Positions 15,687 to 28,475 of a DNA stretch of 64,000 nucleotides are shown piece by piece. A program made the position numbers and the translations under genes. The stretch is from Planctomycetota bacterium (lineage in GTDB: Bacteria; Planctomycetota; UBA1135; GCA-002686595), in assembly GCA_016795205.1 (NCBI GenBank), contig JAEUHZ010000047.1:1-64000 (forward strand), given 5' to 3'. The notes under the pieces were generated by a model. That model was not told where the DNA came from. It did not search any database and saw only the letters and a list, made by a program, of their open reading frames with translations. How positions within the stretch are numbered: position 1 is the first letter of the stretch; each line of letters starts with the position of its first letter.

Positions 15687-17321
15687 TCAGGCGGGCGGAG
15701 GCCGGTGCGCGCGCAATAGGCGCTGCAGGCGCTCCGGTTGCAGGCGCAGCTCCAGGATCCGGCCGCCGGAGAGGGTCACCAGGCCGGGCTTGGCGCCGCG
15801 CGGCTTGTGGACCTCCTTGCGTCGGGCCACGTGCACGCGCGCCCGCGTCGCGCCCGCGATGGGGGAGAAGTGCACCGCCAGGTGGGCCGCGTCGAGCAGC
15901 TCCTCGTGGTGGGGCTCGACGCCCTTCGCGAGCGGCAGGACGACGTGGCTGCCAGGCGCATCCGCGGTGTGCAGCCACAGATCGTTGCCACGCGCGTGGT
16001 GAAACGTCAGGTCGTCGTTGTCGCGCGCGTTGCGCCCCACGCGGATCTCGGAACCGGCGAAACCCTGGAAGGTCTTGTAGGGCAGACGGGGCGCGGGCTG
16101 CTCGCGCCGCCCGTCGACGGTCGACTGCCGGGGCTCGAGCAGCTCACGCGAGAGCGCGTCGGCCTCGAGCGCCGCGAGGTCGGCGCCCTCGGCGCGCGCG
16201 GCCGCGAGCAGCGCCTCGAGGTCCAGCACGCGTTGCGTCGCCAGCGCGATCTCGCCCTCGACGGCGTCGCGGCTGCGCTCGAGCTTCTTGGCCTTCTCGA
16301 AGATGCGCGCCAGGTTCTCCTGGGGCGAGAGCTTCGGGTCGAGCGCGATCCGGCGTGGGCGCAGCTCGGGATCGAAGAGGTCGTCGGCGACGAGCTCGCG
16401 GGCGCCGCGCGCGAGGCGGCCGAGGTTGGCCTTCACGAGCTCGCCGTCCTGGCTCACGCGCTCGGCCTCGTGCGCTGCGGCGCGCCGTTGCTCGAGCCCG
16501 GCCCGCAGCGAGCGCGCGTTCTTGAGCTTGCGCTCGAGCCGTTCCACGAGGTCGCGCGCCAAGTCGTCGTGTCGCGCACGCTCGGCCTGCGCGCCGAGCG
16601 TGCTCTCGACGATCCACGAGAGCGGCGCGCGGTCCGCCGTCGCACCGCGCGCGAGCGGCGCAGGCGCGTCGGGAGCCGGGAAAGCTGCCTGGATGCCCGG
16701 CCCCGTCGAGCCCGGCGCGCGCCCCGGCGGCGGAACGTACGGCGCGCCCACGACCAGGCGCGCGTCGGCCTTGGCACGCGGCGCGGGCACCAGCACGGCC
16801 TGCACCTTGTCCGCGCCGCCGAGCAGGACCAGGTTGGCGTGCCGGCCGACCAGCTCGGCGACCAGCGTGCGCTGCAGGCCCGCTTCCGTGCGGCAGGCCA
16901 GCGCCACGATGCGGTCGCCGGCGATCTGCGTGAGGTCGAGCACGCGCGCGCCGACGAGCTCGCGCTCGAGCTCGCGGAAGAACGGGCCCACGGGCCCGGC
17001 GTGCCGCTCGAAGCGCGCGCGCTGCGCGTGGATCCGCGCCGCGTCGCCCGAGGCCGACAGGCGCAGGCGCCAGTCGGGCGGGCCTTCGGGACCGCGGCCG
17101 AGCACGAGCAGCGCGTCGCGCGGCGGCGAGGCCAGCACCTCGCGCACGAGCAGCCCGCGCACGAGCGGGGACAGCTCGCCGACGAGCTCGCCCACGTGGC
17201 GCGCGCTCAGGCGCAGCTCGCGCGGGGGCTGAGCGCCCTCCCCGTCGGTCTCGCCCCGGGGCGCGCTCAGCGCAGCTCTTCCTCGACGCTGTACACCCAG
17301 GGCTGGGCCACCGGCGTCCAC
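15687..17321 (-). CDS. rqcH: Rqc2/NEMF-family (NFACT) ribosome quality-control protein
   Basis: RqcH homologues bind the 50S-peptidyl-tRNA complex after ribosome splitting and add an alanine tail that marks stalled chains for degradation. This 544-residue protein has an NFACT-N domain with the key Asp-Arg pair (Asp136-Arg137 in IAGDRIVALACRT), a central coiled coil (about 260-400), and the NFACT-R domain with GRNARDNDDLTFHHARGND and the neighbouring LWLHTADAPGSHVVL. The start is a GTG overlapping the ndk 3' end by 55 bases. Bacillus RqcH has the DR pair near residue 97, so the first 30-35 residues here may be untranslated or an extension. The last gene before it on this strand is ndk. Confidence 0.87.
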   Translation of the reverse strand: MDAGGPALGVQRRGRAALSAPRGETDGEGAQPPRELRLSARHVGELVGELSPLVRGLLVREVLASPPRDALLVLGRGPEGPPDWRLRLSASGDAARIHAQRARFERHAGPVGPFFRELERELVGARVLDLTQIAGDRIVALACRTEAGLQRTLVAELVGRHANLVLLGGADKVQAVLVPAPRAKADARLVVGAPYVPPPGRAPGSTGPGIQAAFPAPDAPAPLARGATADRAPLSWIVESTLGAQAERARHDDLARDLVERLERKLKNARSLRAGLEQRRAAAHEAERVSQDGELVKANLGRLARGARELVADDLFDPELRPRRIALDPKLSPQENLARIFEKAKKLERSRDAVEGEIALATQRVLDLEALLAAARAEGADLAALEADALSRELLEPRQSTVDGRREQPAPRLPYKTFQGFAGSEIRVGRNARDNDDLTFHHARGNDLWLHTADAPGSHVVLPLAKGVEPHHEELLDAAHLAVHFSPIAGATRARVHVARRKEVHKPRGAKPGLVTLSGGRILELRLQPERLQRLLRAHRPPPA

Positions 17322-17746
17322 TCCACGATCTGTCCCGGCCCGCCGAAGAACAGCGCCAGCTCCTTGGCCGCCGACTCCGGACCGTCCGAGCCGTGGACCA
17401 GGTTGTTCGAGAAGCTCATGCCCAGGTCGCCGCGGATCGTGCCGGGCGCGGCCTGCCGCGCGTTCGTCTTGCCCATCAGGTTGCGCACGACCTCGATCGC
17501 GTCCTTGCCCTCGAGCGCGATGGCCACGACGGGCCCGCTCGACATGAACTTGACGAGGTTCCCGTAGAACGGGCGGTCCTTGTGGACCTCGTAGTGCTTC
17601 TCGAGCGTCGCCCGTGGGAACTGCCGCAGCTCGAGGCCCACGAGCTGCAGCCCCTTGGCCTCGAAGCGGCGCAGGACTTCGCCGACGAGTCCGCGTTGGA
17701 CGCAGTCGGGCTTGAGGAGGACGAGGGTGCGTTCGAGTCGGGCCAT
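17267..17746 (-). CDS. ndk: Nucleoside diphosphate kinase
   Basis: NDK transfers the gamma phosphate of ATP to nucleoside diphosphates through a phosphohistidine. This 159-residue protein starts MARLERTLVLLKPDCVQRGL and shows the family stretches KHYEVHKDRPFYGNLVKFM and LMGKTNARQAAPGTIRGDLG. The catalytic His lies in the last third, in SFSNNLVHGSDGPESAAKE, as in the family motif NxxHGSDS (here GSDG). The C-terminal 20 residues are longer than in E. coli. The 3' end overlaps the start of rqcH. Confidence 0.96.
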   Translation of the reverse strand: MARLERTLVLLKPDCVQRGLVGEVLRRFEAKGLQLVGLELRQFPRATLEKHYEVHKDRPFYGNLVKFMSSGPVVAIALEGKDAIEVVRNLMGKTNARQAAPGTIRGDLGMSFSNNLVHGSDGPESAAKELALFFGGPGQIVEWTPVAQPWVYSVEEELR

Positions 17747-17873
17747 CGCGGGGTGGGGGTCGCAGGGGGGTGGGAGCGCGCGCAAAAAAGGTCCGTGAGC
17801 GTAGCGGCCGCGAGCGGCGCGCTCCAGGCTCGGGGGGGCCGCGAGCACGGCGCGGGATTCTGTCGCCCGATCG

Positions 17874-17901
17874 TTGACTGGGGCCGGCCGATCCCTACAT
17901 T
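17874..17901 (+). promoter_or_regulatory. Candidate housekeeping promoter of the ATP synthase operon
   Basis: TTGACT (17874-17879) and TACATT (17896-17901) are separated by 16 bases, a good fit to a sigma-70-type promoter and easily seen against the very GC-rich background. It lies about 150 bases before the first atp gene. It falls in the 308-base gap 17747-18054, the largest non-coding stretch near the operon, where I see no other gene or RNA. Confidence 0.65.
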
Positions 17902-18054
17902 CTCCGCCCTCGAACGCGGACTTGACGTGGCGCTGAGCGCCGTCGGCAGGCCGCTCCCGACCCCCCGACGCGATGCCCGATCCCCGGAACAGCGCCGCCC
18001 CGCGCGGCCGACTCCCGGTCCCGGCGCAGCGCCCGAACCCGAGGAACGAGGCCC

Positions 18055-18318
18055 ATGACGACGGCTCCGAGCCCGCGCGGCGCGCCGAGCCCGCCGTCGC
18101 CGCGCCCGCCGTCGGATCTCGGGCGCTTCGCGGGCCTGGGCTTGCAGTTCGCCCTGACCATGGCGGTGCTCGGGGCGCTGGGCTTCTGGGCCGACTCGGC
18201 GCTCGGGACGTTGCCCTGGCTGCTCGTCACGGGCGTCCTCGTCGGAGCGGTCGGCGGCTTCGTGCGGATCGTCAAGGCCGTGCCGGGTTCACCGCCGCGC
18301 AAGGAGCGCGCTGAATGA
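18055..18318 (+). CDS. AtpZ/AtpI-family membrane protein
   Basis: An 87-residue membrane protein with two hydrophobic helices (LGLQFALTMAVLGALGFWAD and LPWLLVTGVLVGAVGGFVRI). The GFWAD..LPWLLVTGVLVGAVGGF pattern is that of AtpZ/AtpQ-type F0F1 ATPase accessory proteins, which precede atpI and atpB in many operons. Its N-terminus is Pro/Ser-rich. The stop overlaps the next gene by ATGA. Its role, assembly or Mg2+/Ca2+ supply for the c-ring, is known only for some relatives. Confidence 0.8.
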   Translation: MTTAPSPRGAPSPPSPRPPSDLGRFAGLGLQFALTMAVLGALGFWADSALGTLPWLLVTGVLVGAVGGFVRIVKAVPGSPPRKERAE

Positions 18319-18716
18319 CGCTCACCACGAAGACCACGGTCGCGGGCCTCGCCGTGGCGCTGGCGGCGGCCTTCGTCCTGGGCGGACGGCAGGGCTCCGG
18401 AGCGCTGGCCGGCTTCCTGGCGGGCGCGTTCACCGCGGGGCTCGCGCTCGTCGTGCAGCGCCGACTCGCGCGCACGCGCCCGGAGTTGCTCGCCGCGAGC
18501 GTGCTGGCGGGCTTCCTGCTCAAGGCCTGCGCGATGCTGGCGACGACGCTCGCGGTGCGCTTCGTGCCGGTGCTCGCCGACGCCTTCGACGCGGTGGCCT
18601 TCCTGTTCGGTTTCGCCGGTGCGGCGCTGCTCGTGCTGGGACCGGCGACCCTCGAGACCCTGCGCGGCCTCGGCCCGCGAGCGAAGCCGGGCGTCACGGA
18701 GCCCAACCCCTCGTGA
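18315..18716 (+). CDS. AtpI-like membrane protein of the ATP synthase operon
   Basis: A 133-residue hydrophobic protein with about four membrane helices, including LAGFLAGAFTAGLALVVQ and LLVLGPATLETLRGL near the end. Position, size and topology match AtpI or AtpR (the ATP synthase subunit I family), which helps c-ring assembly. The sequence itself is weakly conserved, so this rests mainly on context. It starts inside the previous stop (ATGA) and its own stop overlaps the GTG of atpB. Confidence 0.65.
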   Translation: MTLTTKTTVAGLAVALAAAFVLGGRQGSGALAGFLAGAFTAGLALVVQRRLARTRPELLAASVLAGFLLKACAMLATTLAVRFVPVLADAFDAVAFLFGFAGAALLVLGPATLETLRGLGPRAKPGVTEPNPS

Positions 18717-19648
18717 ACCTCGTCCGCCCCCTCCTGATCGCCGGATTGATCGTCGCGGGCATCCTGTTCGCGACGGCCTTCACGCCGCACCACCCGAGCG
18801 ACAGCGAATTCATCACGCTCTTCGGTCACCTGGTGCCGCACACGCTGGCGAGCGGCGCTCCGGGCGCGGAGACGGCCCTCCTCTCGATCGACGCGCCCTG
18901 GCTGTTCGAGGCCGGCGACGGCGACCCGTACAAGGACGGCACGCAGATCGCCTTCTCGAACCTGCAGGTCTTCCAACTGCTGGCGATCGTCCTGCTCGTC
19001 GTGGCCTTCTCGGGCGTGCCCGGCTACTTGAAGAGCGGCCGGGGCGACTGGGTCTCGCGCGTCTTCGCCGGCTTCGCGCTGTGGGTGCGCGACGAGATGG
19101 TCTACCCGGTCATGGGGCGCGAGGTCGGGCGCAAGTTCCTGCCGTTCCTGTACACGCTGTTCTTCTTCGTGCTGTTCATGAACCTGCTCGGGCTGCTCCC
19201 GGGCTCGTCCACGGCGACCGCCAGCGTGTTCGTGACGGCCGGGCTGGCCGCGGTGACGCTGCTCGTCATGCTCTTCGGGGGCATGGCGGCCCAGGGACCG
19301 CTGGCCTACTGGAAGAACCTCGTCCCGCACGTGCCGATCGGCATCTGGCCCATCATGTTCGTGGTCGAGTTCGTCGGCATCTTCGTCAAGCCGTTCGCGC
19401 TCATGATCCGCCTCTTCGCGAACATGACCGGCGGCCACATGGTCGTCCTCTCGTTCATGGGCCTGATCTTCGTGGCCAGCCGGCCCGAACTCCTGGGCCC
19501 CATCGGTGCCTACGCCACGAGCCCCGTGCTGGTCGGCTTCGGCGTCTTCATCATGATCATCGAGTCCTTCGTGGCGATGCTGCAGGCGTACGTCTTCACG
19601 ATGCTCTCGATCTTGTTCATCCAGGCCTCGATCCATCCGGAGCACTGA
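18713..19648 (+). CDS. atpB: ATP synthase F0 subunit a
   Basis: Subunit a holds the proton half-channels against the c-ring. This 311-residue protein has the essential Arg233 in KPFALMIRLFANMTGGHM and the conserved IIESFVAMLQAYVFTML near the C-terminus. Its N-terminus is extended to about 100 residues before the first conserved helix (FQLLAIVLLVVAFSG), and includes a short membrane anchor. The start is GTG overlapping the upstream stop by four bases (GTGA). Confidence 0.96.
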   Translation: MNLVRPLLIAGLIVAGILFATAFTPHHPSDSEFITLFGHLVPHTLASGAPGAETALLSIDAPWLFEAGDGDPYKDGTQIAFSNLQVFQLLAIVLLVVAFSGVPGYLKSGRGDWVSRVFAGFALWVRDEMVYPVMGREVGRKFLPFLYTLFFFVLFMNLLGLLPGSSTATASVFVTAGLAAVTLLVMLFGGMAAQGPLAYWKNLVPHVPIGIWPIMFVVEFVGIFVKPFALMIRLFANMTGGHMVVLSFMGLIFVASRPELLGPIGAYATSPVLVGFGVFIMIIESFVAMLQAYVFTMLSILFIQASIHPEH

Positions 19649-19731
19649 ACGCGCTTCCGCGTGAGCCCGGACCACTACCCCTTGACCCCCGGCGGGCGCT
19701 GGCCCGCATCCCCAGAAAGAAACGGACTCTC

Positions 19732-19965
19732 ATGATCGCTGAAGGACAAGACATCGCTCGCCTCGGCGCCGGTCTCGGCGCGGGCCTCGCCGTCCTGGGC
19801 GCCGGTCTCGGCATCGGCCGCATCGGCGGCTCCGGCGCCGAAGCCATCGCCCGTCAGCCGGAAGCGGCCGACGCCATCAAGGGCAACTCGATCATCATGG
19901 CCGCGCTCATCGAGGGCGTGGCGCTGTTCGCGATCGTCATCACGCTCCTCATCATGATCCTCTGA
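19732..19965 (+). CDS. atpE: ATP synthase F0 subunit c
   Basis: A 77-residue two-helix proteolipid of the rotor ring. The first helix is glycine-rich (GAGLGAGLAVLGAGLGIGRI), the polar loop has RQPEA, and the second helix carries the ion-binding Glu61 in AALIEGVALFAIV. The residues typical of sodium-binding rings (Gln in helix 1 and a Ser-Thr after the Glu) are absent, so it is probably proton-coupled. The gap to atpB is 83 bases. Confidence 0.96.
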   Translation: MIAEGQDIARLGAGLGAGLAVLGAGLGIGRIGGSGAEAIARQPEAADAIKGNSIIMAALIEGVALFAIVITLLIMIL

Positions 19966-20031
19966 TCCGTGCCGGGCGTGCGGGCCGGCTCGCGCCGGTC
20001 CGCCGCCCGGTCACGGACGAAGGCGCGCCCC

Positions 20032-20595
20032 ATGCTGCACCTCCCGATCCTGGTCCTGGCCGAAGGCGGCGGGTTCAACCCGCTCGACCTGCACGGCATC
20101 GGCGGCTTCTTCTGGACGATCGTCATCTTCGCCCTGGCGCTGCTCCCGATCTGGAAGCTCGTCATGGGCCCGGTGACGAAGGCCCTGGAGGAGCGCGACG
20201 CGCAGGCCGCGGCCGGCCTGGCGGCCGCGCAGAAGGCCAGCGCCGACGCCGAGAGCGCCCGCGCCGCCGTGGACAGCAGGCTGCGTGAGGCGCAACTCGA
20301 GGCCGCCAAGATCGTCGATGCGGCCCGGGGTCGCGCCGAGGTCGTCGAGCGCGAGCTCAAGGACCAGGCGGGGCGCGAGGCCCAGGCGCTGCTCGAGCGC
20401 GCGAAGTCCGAGATCCAGGCCGAGCAGGCCAAGGCGTTGACGGCCATCCGCGCCCAGGTCGTCGAGGTGTCGATGCACGCCGCGAGCCAGGTGCTCAAGC
20501 GTCGCGTGGACTCCGCGGACGACCGCCGGCTGGTCGAGGAACTCGTGGCGGGCGCCGCTGGCGGCAAGGCCGACGCGCGGGGTCGGGCGTCGTGA
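20032..20595 (+). CDS. atpF: ATP synthase F0 subunit b
   Basis: The peripheral-stalk subunit b, 187 residues. One N-terminal membrane helix (GIGGFFWTIVIFALALLPIW) is followed by a long charged helix (about residues 45-185) rich in Ala, Glu, Arg and Lys. I start at the ATG preceded by GAAGG. A GTG at 19969 would add 21 residues with no membrane character. The stop overlaps atpH by GTGA. Confidence 0.95.
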   Translation: MLHLPILVLAEGGGFNPLDLHGIGGFFWTIVIFALALLPIWKLVMGPVTKALEERDAQAAAGLAAAQKASADAESARAAVDSRLREAQLEAAKIVDAARGRAEVVERELKDQAGREAQALLERAKSEIQAEQAKALTAIRAQVVEVSMHAASQVLKRRVDSADDRRLVEELVAGAAGGKADARGRAS

Positions 20596-21137
20596 TCGTC
20601 GACCCGGTCACCGCGCGCTGGGCCGGCGCGCTCTACGGGCTCGCCCAGCGCAAGGGCGTGCTCGCGGCCGTGGTCCGGGACGTCGAGCGCCTCGGCGCCG
20701 AGGTCGCGCGCCCGCAGGTCCAGCGCGTGCTGCTGAACCCGCGCATCGACCTCGAAACCCGCCGCGGCGCGGTGGCCCCGGCGCTGGGCGGCGCGCACGA
20801 GCTGACCCGGAACTTCGTCGCGTTGGCCTTCGATCGCGGGCGGGTGGAGGTGCTGACGGGGCTTTCGACGGCCTTCCGCCGCCGCATCCTGGAAGACGCC
20901 GGCGAGGTCGAAGGCGTCATCGAGACGGCCCGGCCGCTGCCCCCGGCCGAGATCGAGCGAGCCGCAGCCGAGTTCGGCCGCGTGCTCGGCAAGAAGCTGC
21001 GCCTCGCGAACCGCGTCGATCCCGCCCTGGTGGGCGGCGCGCGGATCACGGCCATGAACCGCATGCTCGACGGGAGCGTGACGGGGCGGCTGGAGGCCTT
21101 GAAGCGGCGCCTGCTGCAGGCGCCGCTGCCGGGCTGA
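20592..21137 (+). CDS. atpH: ATP synthase F1 subunit delta
   Basis: The delta subunit links the stalk to F1. This 181-residue protein has the helical N-terminal domain ([17 protein letters not shown]) and the conserved C-terminal region [33 protein letters not shown]. Sequence conservation in this family is low, but gene order B-E-F-H-A and the C-terminal motif settle it. It starts with a GTG inside the atpF stop. Confidence 0.94.
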   Translation: MIVDPVTARWAGALYGLAQRKGVLAAVVRDVERLGAEVARPQVQRVLLNPRIDLETRRGAVAPALGGAHELTRNFVALAFDRGRVEVLTGLSTAFRRRILEDAGEVEGVIETARPLPPAEIERAAAEFGRVLGKKLRLANRVDPALVGGARITAMNRMLDGSVTGRLEALKRRLLQAPLPG

Positions 21138-21192
21138 GCTCCTGGCGAACGAGAACAGACCCGATCCCCACCAGCCGAACGGAACGAACGAG

Positions 21193-25259
<4,067 letters not shown>

Positions 25260-25262
25260 TTC

Positions 25263-25685
25263 ATGCCGACGCTCACGCTGCGCGTCATCACGCCCGACCG
25301 CATCGTCCTCGACGAGATCGTCGAGTCGGTACGGCTCGACGGGCTCGACGGTTCGCTCGGCGTGCTGCCCCGGCATGCGCCGATGATCGCGGCGCTCGAC
25401 GTGGGTCTGGTGCGCTACAGCGGGGCTCAGGGAGCGCGCACGCTGTTCTGTGCTGGCGGCTTCGCCGAGGTGCACGGGGACACGCTGCGCGTCGTGACGC
25501 AGGCCTCCGAGCGCCCCGAGGACATCGACGAGGCCCGCGCCCGGGACGCCGAGCAACGGGCCCGGGAGCGGCTCCGGACCGGGGTCGAGCCCAGCGGGGA
25601 GCCGCTCGACGTGCCGCGCGCTCGGGCGGCGCTCAAGCGCGCGCTGTTCCGCCTCCAGGCCAAGGGCTACCCTGCCGGTGCCTGA
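25263..25685 (+). CDS. atpC: ATP synthase F1 subunit epsilon
   Basis: The regulatory subunit of F1, 140 residues. The N-terminal beta-sandwich has the conserved SVRLDGLDGSLGVLPRHAPM and LFCAGGFAEVHGDTLRV. The C-terminal helices (EARARDAEQRARERL, ARAALKRALFRLQ) are present, with a 10-15 residue insert between them. It is the last gene of the atp operon. Confidence 0.95.
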   Translation: MPTLTLRVITPDRIVLDEIVESVRLDGLDGSLGVLPRHAPMIAALDVGLVRYSGAQGARTLFCAGGFAEVHGDTLRVVTQASERPEDIDEARARDAEQRARERLRTGVEPSGEPLDVPRARAALKRALFRLQAKGYPAGA

Positions 25686-25784
25686 ACCCGGTCCGCGGCA
25701 CGCCGCCGCGCACGGGACGCCCTGGCGCCCGGCTGCGGCGCGCCCGGGAACAGCCGGGACGGCCTTCCTGCCGATCCATCGGCG

Positions 25785-27623
25785 ATGACTCCCACTGCAC
25801 GCCTCGTGAGCCCTGCCACCACCGCCGTACACAGCCCTTCGACCGACTGGCGCCGCACCCACACCTGCGGCGACCTGCGCAGCGCCCACGTGGGCTCGAC
25901 GGTCACCCTGAACGGCTGGGTCGCCGCGCGCCGCGACCACGGCGGGATCTACTTCGTCGACCTGCGCGACCGCTACGGCATCACCCAGGTCGTGCTCGGG
26001 CCGGAGCTGGCCGACGCGGTGAAGCTTGGGCCCGAATTCACGATCTCGGTGCGCGGCAAGGTCGTCGCGCGCGACGCGGCGAACGTGAACCACGACCGAC
26101 CCACGGGGGCTGTCGAGGTCGTCGCCGACCGACTCGAGATCCTCTCGCGCTCGAAGACGCCACCGTTCCCGATCGACGCCGAGGAGGAGGTCTCGCTCGA
26201 GACGCGCCTCCAGTACCGCTACCTGGACCTGCGACGCGCCGCGATGCGTGGGAACCTCGTGCACCGCTCGCGCTTCATCAACGCGATGCGCCGCGCGTTC
26301 GAGCGCCAGGACTTCGTCGAGGTCGAGACGCCGATCCTCACCAAGGCCACGCCCGAGGGGGCGCGCGACTACCTGGTCCCGAGCCGCGTGCATCCGGGCG
26401 AGTTCTACGCGCTGCCGCAGTCGCCCCAGATCTTCAAGCAGATCCTGATGGTCGCGGGGCTCGACCGCTACTTCCAGGTCGCGCGCTGCTTCCGCGACGA
26501 GGACCTGCGCGCCGATCGCCAGCCCGAGTTCACGCAGCTCGACATGGAGATGTCGTTCGTCGAGGAGGACGACATCTTCCGCACCTGGGAGCAGGTGCTC
26601 CACGAGACCTTCCGCGACGCGATGGGCGTCGAGGTCGCGATCCCGTTCCCGCGGATGAGCTGGCTCGAGGCCATGGAGCGCTACGGCGTCGACAAGCCCG
26701 ACGTGCGTTTCGGGCTGGAGCTCAAGGAGGCCGGCGCCTGGGCCAGGACCTGTGAGTTCGCCCTGTTCCGGGACGCGATCGTGAGCGGCGGTCGCGTCAA
26801 GGCGCTGGTCGTCCCGCCGGCACACGAGCTGTCGCGCAAGGACGTGGAGGACGGCCTGACGCAGATCGCCAAGGGCGCCGGCGCGGGCGGCCTGGCCTGG
26901 TGGAGAGCCGGCCAGGAGGGCGGCGTCGGCCCGCTCGCGCGCTTCTGCAAGGGCTCTGCCGCGGCTGAGCTCATGGCCGCGATCGGCGCGAACGAGGGCG
27001 ACCTGTGCCTGTTCGCCGCTGGCGCGCGCGACACGGTGTGGAAGGTCCTGGGCGAGCTGCGCTCGCACCTCGGGAAGCGCTTCGGGTTGGTCCCGCCGAA
27101 CACCTGGAGCTTCACGTGGGTCACGCAGTTCCCGATGTTCGAGTGGGACGCGGAGTCGAAGCGCTGGTTCTCGGCGCACCACCCCTTCACCGCGCCGGTC
27201 GACTGGGACCTCGGCGGGCCGGACGTCGACGCCTCGAGCCCGAAGCTCGGCGACCTCTACTCGCGCGCCTACGATCTCGTGATGAACGGCTGGGAGCTGG
27301 GCTCGGGCTCCGTCCGGATCCACAAGAGCGACCTCCAGCAACGCATCTTCACGATCCTCGGGATCGGGCCCGAGGAGCAGCAGCGCAAGTTCGGGTTCCT
27401 GCTCGAGGCGCTGTCCTACGGCGCGCCGCCGCACGCCGGGTTCGCGATCGGCCTCGACCGCTTGACGGCTCTCTCGATGGGGCTCGACAACATCCGGGAC
27501 ATGATCGCGTTCCCCAAGACCGCCTCGGCCGCGGACCTCATGTGCGACGCGCCCTCGATCGTCGACCCGGCGCAGCTGGCCGAGGTCCACATCAAGTCGA
27601 CCGTGCCGCCGAAGAAGCCTTGA
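25785..27623 (+). CDS. aspS: Aspartate--tRNA ligase, bacterial type
   Basis: A class II synthetase of 612 residues. The N-terminal OB fold has GWVAARRDHGGIYFVDLRDR. Motif 2 is CFRDEDLRADRQPEFTQLD, and motif 3 includes GLDRLTALSMG. The bacterial GAD insertion domain is present (about residues 340-440). The N-terminal 25 residues are an unusual Ser/Thr/Pro tail; a GTG at residue 9 could be used instead. No gatCAB is in view, so I cannot say whether the enzyme is discriminating or also charges tRNA-Asn. Confidence 0.96.
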   Translation: MTPTARLVSPATTAVHSPSTDWRRTHTCGDLRSAHVGSTVTLNGWVAARRDHGGIYFVDLRDRYGITQVVLGPELADAVKLGPEFTISVRGKVVARDAANVNHDRPTGAVEVVADRLEILSRSKTPPFPIDAEEEVSLETRLQYRYLDLRRAAMRGNLVHRSRFINAMRRAFERQDFVEVETPILTKATPEGARDYLVPSRVHPGEFYALPQSPQIFKQILMVAGLDRYFQVARCFRDEDLRADRQPEFTQLDMEMSFVEEDDIFRTWEQVLHETFRDAMGVEVAIPFPRMSWLEAMERYGVDKPDVRFGLELKEAGAWARTCEFALFRDAIVSGGRVKALVVPPAHELSRKDVEDGLTQIAKGAGAGGLAWWRAGQEGGVGPLARFCKGSAAAELMAAIGANEGDLCLFAAGARDTVWKVLGELRSHLGKRFGLVPPNTWSFTWVTQFPMFEWDAESKRWFSAHHPFTAPVDWDLGGPDVDASSPKLGDLYSRAYDLVMNGWELGSGSVRIHKSDLQQRIFTILGIGPEEQQRKFGFLLEALSYGAPPHAGFAIGLDRLTALSMGLDNIRDMIAFPKTASAADLMCDAPSIVDPAQLAEVHIKSTVPPKKP

Positions 27624-27802
27624 GCCCCGCGGCCGCGACCCGCGGAGCCGGCGAGAATCCGCCCGATCTGGCGGGTTCCGTGCGGCTCTCCTATCTTGCT
27701 GGACGTGGACGCGAGTCGTCCGGCGCGCGCGCCGGTGCCCCGCTCCGCGCCCTTCCCCTGTTCGATTCCCCGCGCCGACGTTCCCAGAGAGACCAGGACT
27801 GA

Positions 27803-28306
27803 GTGACCCAGACCGACTATCGCTTCAACCGCCAGATCCGGATCCCCGAGGTCCGGCTCATCGACCAGACCGGCGCCCAGATCGGCATCGTCCCGACGCT
27901 GGACGCGATGCGCCGTGCCGAGGAGGCCGGCCTCGACCTCGTCGAGGTCTCGCCGAACGAGCGGCCGCCCGTGTGCCGCATCATGGACTACGGGAAGTTC
28001 AAGTACGCGCAGCGGAAGAAGGAGCGCGGCACGCACGCCAAGGCCAGCCTGCTCAAGGAGCTGCGCGTGCGGCCCGCGATCGACGAGCACGACCTCAGCT
28101 ATCGACTCGACCAGGGACGCAAGTTCCTCGAGGATGGCCACAAGGTCCAGGTCGTGTGCATCTTCCGCGGTCGCCAGATGGCGCACCCCGAGCACGGCTA
28201 CGAGGTCATGCGCAAGGTCGCCTCGACGTTGGGCGACATCAGCAAGGTCGAGTCGCCGGCCAAGCTCATGGGCCGGCGCATGACGATGCTCCTGGCGCAC
28301 AAGTAG
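27803..28306 (+). CDS. infC: Translation initiation factor IF-3
   Basis: IF-3 keeps the 30S subunit free and proofreads the start codon. This 167-residue protein has the N-terminal domain (RIPEVRLIDQTGAQIGIVP, CRIMDYGKFKY) and the C-terminal domain with EHDLSYRLDQGRKFLEDG and GRQMAHPEHGYEVM. The start here is GTG rather than the AUU used in many bacteria for autoregulation. The gene would normally be followed by rpmI and rplT, but those lie about 5 kb away. Confidence 0.96.
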   Translation: MTQTDYRFNRQIRIPEVRLIDQTGAQIGIVPTLDAMRRAEEAGLDLVEVSPNERPPVCRIMDYGKFKYAQRKKERGTHAKASLLKELRVRPAIDEHDLSYRLDQGRKFLEDGHKVQVVCIFRGRQMAHPEHGYEVMRKVASTLGDISKVESPAKLMGRRMTMLLAHK

Positions 28307-28408
28307 TCCGCTCGCGGTCCGCGCCTGGCGCTGGCCCGGCTGCGACCATCCCGGCGCACGCTGCACGCCGCGGGCGGGGCGGGCGGCCGCGGGACCGCTG
28401 GCCTCCAG

Positions 28409-28454
28409 CGGCGCCGCCCGGCGGACCTCGATCGAGGACCGCCGGGCGGCGCCG
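28409..28454. terminator. Bidirectional hairpin between infC and the convergent secreted-protein gene
   Basis: A perfect 16-bp inverted repeat (28409-28424 with 28439-28454), with one A-A mismatch and then a further 6-bp palindrome CCTCGA/TCGAGG at the tip. It lies between two convergent genes and could terminate both. There is no clear T tract, as is common in very GC-rich genomes. The structure is seen directly; the function is inferred. Confidence 0.7.
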
Positions 28455-28475
28455 GGACGCGCATCGCAGCCGACC

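Noticed and set aside
27624-27802. Possible AUU-type start and autoregulatory leader of infC
   Set aside because: An in-frame GTG lies at the expected place and no AUU codon with a suitable site was found.
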